Below are positions 23,174-28,199 of a DNA stretch of 28,199 nucleotides, one piece after another (the stretch's first letter is position 1; every line of letters starts with the position of its first letter). The notes below the pieces were generated by a model. It did no database searches. It worked only from the letters and a program-made list of their open reading frames with translations, and was not told the DNA's origin. Source of the stretch: an uncultured Lachnospiraceae bacterium (GTDB lineage Bacteria > Bacillota > Clostridia > Lachnospirales > Lachnospiraceae); the NCBI GenBank assembly GCA_910585215.1, contig CAJUDQ010000044.1:1-28199 (forward strand). The letters are read 5' to 3'. The translations under genes and the position numbers were made by a program.

Positions 23174-24669
23174 AATTAAATCAAAAATATATTGATAATT
23201 TAAAAATAACAGAGATACCATGGGCAAGACTTGGAACTCCTTATGGAAGCGGAGAAAATTTTCCGAAATATTTTGAAATACTGGAGAATATCGAGGTTAA
23301 AACAGAAAAGCAAATAAAGTGGGCGATTGAACAGATTTCATCCGAAATGGAACATCAAGACACTTTGTATCCTGTTACCCCATTTGCCATGGTATTTCTT
23401 ATGCGGATATTCAGGGAAGCTGTATCAAAAATGCAGAATAATGAACTGTTTTATTCTCTTGCAGATGAACTGCTTGATATATTTTTGATAATAGCAGAAA
23501 GCTATGATATCACAAAAGAAATGGAACATTCCAAACCGCTTTCTCATTTTTCAGATATGCTGAAAGAAGAATATCTTTGGCCAGAGAATTGTGATGAGGA
23601 CGAGATGGATTATAATTTTTCAGAGGATTTATTTTACAGCTTTTATTACTATTCTTATCAGATATTATTAAAAGAAAGAGATTTTTTTGAAAGAATTAAA
23701 AATCTTAATTTGAAAGGTATCGATAATATTTTAGAAATACTTCCAAAGAAAGAAACTGAGCTATCTGAGAAAGCAAAAGAGAGATTTTGCAAGGACTGTA
23801 ATTTCCCAATCAAAATATTTAAAGAGCCTTATTTTATGGACAGACTGAGACTGTATGACAGACATTATGGGACAATAAATAAATGGAAAATCTTTTTGGA
23901 GGAACTGGAAAAATATAATTGTGAACAGGATTATTTTGAAGATTATAATCGTATCAAAGAAGAAGCTATTTCAGAAATTAAGGCTTCCGAGGGCTATATA
24001 AGATTTAATGAAGAGGATATGAATCAATATCGCGTATCTCATGAAAATCTTCCAAATAAAGATATTTTTAAAGCAGGCAATCACGGAAAGCGCTTTGTCA
24101 GTATTGATATGAAAAAAGCAAATTTTTCCTCTTTAAAATATTATGATGCTTCAATTTTTTCTTATGCTGATACATGGGAAGAATTTATTGGAAAATATAC
24201 ACAAAACAAGCATATTATTGGCAGTAAATATATTCGTCAGGTTATTCTGGGAAACTGTAATCCAAAAAGACATATTACTTATGAAAAATATCTTATGGAT
24301 AAGGTGCTTTCTCATCTTGCGAATATCGTTGATTTTATAAATAAAGTAGTATTTTTTTCCAATGATGAAATCATTATAGATGTATCTGATTTGGAAAAAA
24401 CAAAGTTAAGAGTTATGATGAACCAGATAGCAGCCATTATTAACAGCCTGACAATCCCGTTAAAGACAGAATTATTTACTTTGTATAAAATAGAAGGTAC
24501 AAATGGTTATTATAAAGAAATCTTTTATGAGGATAAAGAATCTGAGATTGAGTTTAAATGTCTGGACAGTTATAATCTTCCATTTGTAATTCGACAGTTT
24601 ATGAAAGAAGAGGTTACAGACAACGACAAAGTATTTTATTTTGAAGGGCGGCTGGCACAGTTTTTATAA
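23170..24669 (+). CDS. 499-residue protein of unrecognised family, possible polymerase-palm-like motifs
   Basis: I do not recognise this family. The protein is acidic, rich in Lys, Glu, Ile, Phe and Tyr, with no signal peptide, membrane segment or repeats. The first 300 residues look largely alpha-helical. The best candidate functional part is 309-405: FVSIDMKKANFSSLKYYD (Asp313) resembles motif A of palm-type polymerases, SKYIRQVILGNCNPKRH is a basic helix-like stretch, and FFSNDEIIIDV (Asp399, Glu400) sits on a predicted strand like motif C. The spacing of about 86 residues is compatible with a palm domain, but this is pattern reading only. GGAG is five bases before the ATG. It overlaps the NADAR gene by four bases, so the two products probably act together. 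Confidence 0.75.
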   Translation: MKLNQKYIDNLKITEIPWARLGTPYGSGENFPKYFEILENIEVKTEKQIKWAIEQISSEMEHQDTLYPVTPFAMVFLMRIFREAVSKMQNNELFYSLADELLDIFLIIAESYDITKEMEHSKPLSHFSDMLKEEYLWPENCDEDEMDYNFSEDLFYSFYYYSYQILLKERDFFERIKNLNLKGIDNILEILPKKETELSEKAKERFCKDCNFPIKIFKEPYFMDRLRLYDRHYGTINKWKIFLEELEKYNCEQDYFEDYNRIKEEAISEIKASEGYIRFNEEDMNQYRVSHENLPNKDIFKAGNHGKRFVSIDMKKANFSSLKYYDASIFSYADTWEEFIGKYTQNKHIIGSKYIRQVILGNCNPKRHITYEKYLMDKVLSHLANIVDFINKVVFFSNDEIIIDVSDLEKTKLRVMMNQIAAIINSLTIPLKTELFTLYKIEGTNGYYKEIFYEDKESEIEFKCLDSYNLPFVIRQFMKEEVTDNDKVFYFEGRLAQFL

Positions 24670-24695
24670 AAATAAACAGAAAAAAGGAGTAAAAA

Positions 24696-25310
24696 ATGAC
24701 AGAAAAAGAATTAATGTTATCAGAACAGCTATATATTGCATCAGACGAAGAACTTGCAAAGGATGCTGCCAGGTCAAGGCAGTTGACAAGATTGATTAAC
24801 GCGACAACAGAAGAACAGATAGAATATAGAAAGCAGCTTTTTCGCGAGCTGTTTCAGAAAATCGGTGAACATTTTGGAATTGAGCCTCCATTTCGATGTG
24901 ATTATGGCTGTCATATCAGTGTCGGTGAAAACTTTTATGCAAATTTTGATTGTATTATGCTGGATGTCTGTGATATTGTGATAGGAGATAATGTAATGTT
25001 TGGACCGCGGGTATGCGTATATACAGCCGGACATCCAATCGATGCAGATATTCGGAATACATATCTGGAATATGGAAAGAAGGTAACCATAGGGAATAAT
25101 GTATGGATTGGAGGAAGTACCGTAATTAATCCGGGAGTAACGATAGGAAATAACGTTGTAATTGGCTCCGGTTCCGTAGTGACAAGAGATATTCCGGATA
25201 ATGTAGTAGCTGTTGGAAATCCATGCAGAGTGCTTCGTGAAATTACACAGAAGGATAAAGAGTACTGGGAAGAGCAGGCGGAGCAATATAAAAAGAATAA
25301 AGAAAAATAA
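24696..25310 (+). CDS. Maltose/galactoside O-acetyltransferase-like hexapeptide-repeat enzyme
   Basis: A 204-residue left-handed beta-helix acetyltransferase of the Maa/LacA/NodL group, which moves acetyl from acetyl-CoA to a sugar hydroxyl. The N-terminal helical cap (MTEKELMLSEQLYIASDEEL) matches the Maa domain. CDYGCHISVGENFYANFDCIMLDVCDIVIGDNVMFGPRV and the IGNNVWIGGSTVINPGVTIG coils show the hexapeptide repeats. The catalytic His is H113 in YTAGHP. AAAAGGAGT precedes the ATG, 26 bases after the previous gene. It may share the transcript, but there is no overlap and the role may be unrelated. Confidence 0.92.
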   Translation: MTEKELMLSEQLYIASDEELAKDAARSRQLTRLINATTEEQIEYRKQLFRELFQKIGEHFGIEPPFRCDYGCHISVGENFYANFDCIMLDVCDIVIGDNVMFGPRVCVYTAGHPIDADIRNTYLEYGKKVTIGNNVWIGGSTVINPGVTIGNNVVIGSGSVVTRDIPDNVVAVGNPCRVLREITQKDKEYWEEQAEQYKKNKEK

Positions 25311-25325
25311 AAAAATAGTATCAGA

Positions 25326-25354
25326 TAATCTGCAAAAATAAAAAATGCAGATTA
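25326..25354 (+). terminator. Hairpin after the acetyltransferase gene, possible terminator
   Basis: A 9-bp stem TAATCTGCA (25326-25334) with TGCAGATTA (25346-25354) and an A-rich 11-base loop. No T-tract follows, so termination would be weak. It lies between two operons that appear to be separate. Confidence 0.45.
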
Positions 25355-25377
25355 ATTTGGAAATACTTAAAAGTCTG

Positions 25378-25406
25378 TTGGCTGGATAATATAGTATAAA
25401 TATATT
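25378..25406 (+). promoter_or_regulatory. Candidate promoter of the TM1266-hydE-hydG operon
   Basis: TTGGCT (25378-25383) and TATATT (25401-25406) are 17 bases apart, about 50 bases before the start codon. A TATAAA at 25395-25400 is an alternative -10, but no matching -35 is visible. Moderate support. Confidence 0.4.
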
Positions 25407-25455
25407 TGTCTATAAATAAACACAACTCACAATATTTTTAAAAGGAGAAAAATAA

Positions 25456-25713
25456 ATGGAAACAAAAGTGGCAGTTATGAGTATTATTGTAGAGGATAAC
25501 GAAACTGTGGAGAAATTAAATAAAATTCTGCATGAATACAGCGAATATATTATCGGCAGAATGGGAATCCCATACAGACAGCGAAAAATCAGTATTATTA
25601 GTATTGCAATGGATGCACCGCAGGATACGATTTCCTCTCTGGCAGGAAAGGTTGGAAATCTTCCGGGTATTCATGTAAAAACGGCATTTTCGGGCGTAAA
25701 AGGCAATGAATGA
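25456..25713 (+). CDS. TM1266-family iron-only hydrogenase system regulator
   Basis: An 85-residue protein with the small ferredoxin-like/ACT-like fold of the TM1266 family, named for its regular location with [FeFe]-hydrogenase genes. Sequence signatures are KVAVMSIIVED at the start, the YIIGRMGIPYRQRKISIISIAMDAP segment and LPGIHVKTAFS at the end. The biochemical role is not established. AAAGGAG precedes the ATG. The end overlaps hydE by eight bases, supporting a functional link with hydrogenase maturation. Confidence 0.9.
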   Translation: METKVAVMSIIVEDNETVEKLNKILHEYSEYIIGRMGIPYRQRKISIISIAMDAPQDTISSLAGKVGNLPGIHVKTAFSGVKGNE

Positions 25714-26758
25714 CAAAGTATATATACTGATTCAAAAACTTGCGAAAGCTCACAGTCTTTCTCTTTCTGAATATATCTACCTGATTGAAAACCGCAATGA
25801 AGAAGCTGCAAAGCGACTGGCTGGTCTGGCAGTTGATGTGAGAAAGAAAATTTATAAAAATGCCGTATTTATTCGGGGGTTAATTGAAATCAGCAATATC
25901 TGCAAAAATGACTGTCTGTATTGTGGAATCAGAAGAAGCAATAAAAACTGTGACCGTTATCGTCTGACACACGAGGAGATTCTTGCCTGTGCAGAAGAAG
26001 GATATTTGCTGGGCTTTCGTACTTTTGTGCTTCAGGGTGGGGAAGATGGATATTTTACAGACGATATATTATGTAAAATAATAAAAAGCCTGAAAAGTCA
26101 TTATCCGAAATGTGCAATTACGCTTTCTATGGGAGAACGAAGTGCAAAGAGCTATAAAAAATTGTATGATGCCGGAGCTGACAGGTATCTTCTCCGTCAT
26201 GAAACCGCAGATAAGAATCATTATGAAAAGCTTCATCCACCGGATATGTCTTTTGAACATCGAATGGAATGTCTGAATGAGTTAAAAAAAATCGGTTATC
26301 AAACAGGATGCGGTTTTATGGTTGGCTCTCCATATCAAACCAGCCAGACATTGGCAGAAGACCTAAAATTTATAGAAGTTTTTCAACCGGATATGTGCGG
26401 AATCGGGCCTTTTATTCCGCATAAAGATACTCCTTTTAAGGAAAACAAAGCTGGAACCGTAGAGCTGACCTGTTATCTGCTTTCCATTATCCGATTGATT
26501 TGTCCTTCTGTTCTGCTTCCTTCCACAACAGCTCTTGGTACAATCCATCCGTTTGGAAGAGAACTTGGCATACAGGCTGGAGCCAATGTGGTAATGCCAA
26601 ATTTATCACCGTCTTCCGTTCGGAAAAAATATGAGCTGTATAATGATAAAATCTGTACAGGAGCAGAATCAGCACAGGCGATAGACAGCCTGAAACAACG
26701 AATGAGTGCTATCGGTTATGAAATAGTAACTGACCGTGGCGACAGAAAAAATATCTGA
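25706..26758 (+). CDS. hydE: [FeFe]-hydrogenase H-cluster radical SAM maturase HydE
   Basis: Radical SAM enzyme that acts in assembly of the [FeFe]-hydrogenase active-site 2Fe subcluster, downstream of HydG. The SAM-cluster motif CX3CX2C is C66/C70/C73 in EISNICKNDCLYCG. FVLQGGEDGYF, YLLRHETAD and GFMVGSPYQT are typical of HydE, as is a C-terminal MPNLSPSSVRKKYELY. Length 350 is normal. The start overlaps the TM1266 gene, and an AAAAGG is present upstream. The hydrogenase itself and hydF are not in the window. Confidence 0.96.
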   Translation: MNDKVYILIQKLAKAHSLSLSEYIYLIENRNEEAAKRLAGLAVDVRKKIYKNAVFIRGLIEISNICKNDCLYCGIRRSNKNCDRYRLTHEEILACAEEGYLLGFRTFVLQGGEDGYFTDDILCKIIKSLKSHYPKCAITLSMGERSAKSYKKLYDAGADRYLLRHETADKNHYEKLHPPDMSFEHRMECLNELKKIGYQTGCGFMVGSPYQTSQTLAEDLKFIEVFQPDMCGIGPFIPHKDTPFKENKAGTVELTCYLLSIIRLICPSVLLPSTTALGTIHPFGRELGIQAGANVVMPNLSPSSVRKKYELYNDKICTGAESAQAIDSLKQRMSAIGYEIVTDRGDRKNI

Positions 26759-26767
26759 GGGTAAGAT

Positions 26768-26941
26768 ATGTATTTAATCAAAGATTGGCTGCATGTTTGG
26801 CAACCAATCCAAGATTGGCTGCATGTTTGGCAACCAATCAAAGATTGGCTGCATGTTTGGCAACCAATCCAAGATTGGTTGCATGTTCTGCCCCAAAGAA
26901 AGGAAATTTATTATGAGTATTTACAATCCAAATTCTTTTAA
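26768..26941 (+). CDS. Small Trp-rich tandem-repeat ORF between hydE and hydG (57 codons)
   Basis: This ORF starts ten bases after the hydE stop codon. GAGGG (26757-26761), overlapping that stop, gives a well-spaced ribosome binding site six bases before the ATG. It encodes MYLIK, then about three and a half copies of the ten-residue unit DWLHVWQPI(Q/K), then LPQRKEIYYEYLQSKFF. It overlaps the hydG start by 29 bases, so it could act as a leader that couples hydG translation to hydE. I know no homologue. The frame may be open only because the DNA repeat is 30 bases long. One of the three clean base differences between repeat units is silent in this frame. Confidence 0.4.
   Translation: MYLIKDWLHVWQPIQDWLHVWQPIKDWLHVWQPIQDWLHVLPQRKEIYYEYLQSKFF
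26781..26896 (+). repeat. 30-bp tandem repeat with internal dyad symmetry, hydE-hydG gap
   Basis: Three copies (26781-26810, 26811-26840, 26841-26870) differ only at their last base, and a fourth (from 26871) decays after about 20 bases. Each unit has GATTGG at positions 3-8 and CCAATC at 24-29, plus inner TGC/GCA, so each can fold as a hairpin. Because the units are contiguous, CCAATC can also pair with GATTGG of the next unit across a three-base loop, giving alternative structures. It is a contiguous tandem array without spacers and not a CRISPR. Confidence 0.95.
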
Positions 26942-28142
26942 AGCGGAGGAGTTTATTAATGATGAGGAAATCCGCGAAACTCTTGCCTATGCCGAGGCTA
27001 ATAAAAATAATTCTGAACTGATTGACCAGATTCTTGAAAAGGCGCGCCCGAAAAAGACAACCCTTGGACATGTCTGTGCAGGGCTTACCCACCGTGAGGC
27101 ATCTGTACTTCTCGCCTGTGAAATTCCGGAAAAAACAGAAAAAATATATAAGATAGCAGAAGAAATCAAGCTTGCTTTTTATGGCAACCGCATTGTTATT
27201 TTTGCTCCGCTTTACTTGTCCAATTATTGTGTAAACGGCTGTGTTTACTGTCCATATCATATGAAAAATAAACATATTCCACGAAAAAAGCTGACGCAGG
27301 AGGAGGTAAAGGCAGAGGTAATCGCATTGCAGGATATGGGACACAAGCGTCTTGCCATTGAAGCCGGCGAAGACCCTGTAAATAATCCTCTGGATTATAT
27401 TTTAGACTGTATTCAGACGATTTACAGCGTGCATCATAAAAATGGAGATATCCGGCGTGTCAATGTAAATATTGCGGCTACCACTGTGGAAAATTATCGC
27501 AGATTAAAGGAGGCCGGTATTGGCACCTATATTCTTTTTCAGGAAACGTATCACAAAGAAAGTTATCTGCGTCTGCATCCAACAGGTCCAAAGCATGATT
27601 ATGCCTATCACACAGAGGCGATGGACAGAGCGATGCAGGGCGGTATTGACGACGTAGGGCTTGGGGTTCTGTTTGGGCTTGAAATGTATAAATATGAATT
27701 TGCCGGATTGATTATGCATGCAGAACATCTGGAAGCAGTTCATGGTGTAGGACCTCATACAATCAGCGTTCCAAGAGTAAAGAGGGCGGATGACATTGAC
27801 CCTGCCGCGTTTGACAATGGCATTGATGATGATACATTTGCGAAAATCACTGCCTGTATCCGTCTGGCAGTACCTTATACCGGCATGATTATTTCAACCC
27901 GTGAAACACAGGAGGTTCGTTCAAAGCTGCTTCGTCTTGGTATTTCACAGGTCAGTGGAGGTTCCCGTACTTCCGTAGGAGGTTATACAGAGGAAGAACG
28001 ACCACATGATACAGAGCAGTTTGATGTATCAGACCAGCGTTCACTGGATGAGGTGGTATGCTGGCTGATGGAAAATGGCCATATTCCGTCTTTTTGTACG
28101 GCATGCTACCGTGAAGGAAGAACAGTAACAAAAACTTTATAA
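26913..28142 (+). CDS. hydG: [FeFe]-hydrogenase H-cluster radical SAM maturase HydG, C-terminus missing
   Basis: Radical SAM tyrosine lyase that makes the CO and CN ligands of the H-cluster. The family start (IYNPNSFKAEEFINDEEI), the SAM-cluster motif C106/C110/C113 in YCVNGCVYCPYH, and NVNIAATTVENYRRLKEAGIG, ILFQETYHKESY and GVLFGLEMYKYEF are all present. ATG 26913 has AAAGGA eight bases upstream. The longer open frame back to 26793 comes from the repeat and has no such site. The protein ends at 409 residues, whereas HydG is usually about 470. It keeps C395 and C398 of the auxiliary-cluster motif (CX2CX22C), then runs from REGRT into VTKTL and a stop, losing the third Cys and about 60 residues. 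This is either a real truncation or a contig-end assembly error. Confidence 0.9.
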   Translation: MSIYNPNSFKAEEFINDEEIRETLAYAEANKNNSELIDQILEKARPKKTTLGHVCAGLTHREASVLLACEIPEKTEKIYKIAEEIKLAFYGNRIVIFAPLYLSNYCVNGCVYCPYHMKNKHIPRKKLTQEEVKAEVIALQDMGHKRLAIEAGEDPVNNPLDYILDCIQTIYSVHHKNGDIRRVNVNIAATTVENYRRLKEAGIGTYILFQETYHKESYLRLHPTGPKHDYAYHTEAMDRAMQGGIDDVGLGVLFGLEMYKYEFAGLIMHAEHLEAVHGVGPHTISVPRVKRADDIDPAAFDNGIDDDTFAKITACIRLAVPYTGMIISTRETQEVRSKLLRLGISQVSGGSRTSVGGYTEEERPHDTEQFDVSDQRSLDEVVCWLMENGHIPSFCTACYREGRTVTKTL

Positions 28143-28176
28143 AGTATTATTAAAGAATAATAAATTTATAAAGTAT
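28136..28176 (+). repeat. Short direct and inverted repeats at the right edge
   Basis: TTTATAAAGTAT occurs at 28136-28147 and again at 28165-28176. Between them TATTATT (28145-28151) and AATAATA (28156-28162) form a small hairpin. The rest of the edge (28143-28199) is AT-rich with no gene. It begins just after hydG leaves its family sequence, so it may be foreign or misjoined DNA. Confidence 0.6.
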
Positions 28177-28199
28177 ACTGCGTAGATAGGGAAACCTGT

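Noticed and set aside
26781..26896. CRISPR array
   Set aside because: The 30-base units are directly contiguous with no spacers, and no cas genes are present.
28176..28199. Possible group II intron 5' end (GCGTAGATAGGG resembles GUGCG...AGAUAGGG)
   Set aside because: The expected GTGCG start is absent and only about 20 bases are visible, so chance similarity is likely.

Overview
The window looks like chromosomal DNA of a low-GC anaerobic Firmicute, most likely a Lachnospiraceae-type Clostridium relative. The evidence is the Rnf operon order C-D-G-E-A-B, the rimP-nusA-ylxR-ylxQ-infB-rbfA-nrnA-truB-ribF order, the [FeFe]-hydrogenase maturation genes, the AT-rich intergenic DNA and the strong AGGAGG ribosome binding sites. 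Almost every gene is on the + strand. The first 38 bases contain an exact copy of an Illumina adapter, so the left edge is an assembly artefact at a contig end. The right edge is also suspicious, because hydG loses its normal C-terminus there.

Layout: (1) 204-5154 is a complete Rnf complex (rnfCDGEAB), the ferredoxin:NAD+ oxidoreductase ion pump. It has a promoter in front and a strong terminator behind. (2) 5446-9849 holds a very large GGDEF/EAL protein with a C-terminal LamG-like lectin fold, then an orphan MraY-like phosphosugar transferase. (3) 10019-18576 is tRNA-Glu(CTC) followed by the translation/RNA housekeeping operon rimP to ribF. An 18-bp tandem repeat lies between ylxR and ylxQ. 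(4) 18627-21480 carries a near-perfect sigma-A promoter and two tandem paralogous wall hydrolases. They share an N-terminal/SH3b module but end in different catalytic domains (M23 and NlpC/P60). (5) 21732-21802 is tRNA-Trp on the minus strand. (6) 22008-25310 is an accessory-looking operon: an HD-like DUF5662 protein, a NADAR N-glycosidase-family protein and a 499-residue protein of no recognised family, joined by ATGA overlaps, then a sugar O-acetyltransferase. (7) 25456-28142 is a TM1266-type regulator, hydE and hydG. Between hydE and hydG is a 30-bp tandem repeat that also encodes a small Trp-rich ORF.

Functionally, Rnf and the hydrogenase maturases both belong to ferredoxin-based energy metabolism. 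HydE and HydG build parts of the H-cluster of a ferredoxin-dependent [FeFe] hydrogenase whose gene is not in this window. The nusA-infB operon is ordinary core machinery. The parts I consider least explained are the DUF5662-NADAR-499aa cassette, the LamG-fused cyclic-di-GMP protein, the repeat/small ORF between hydE and hydG, and the truncated hydG.
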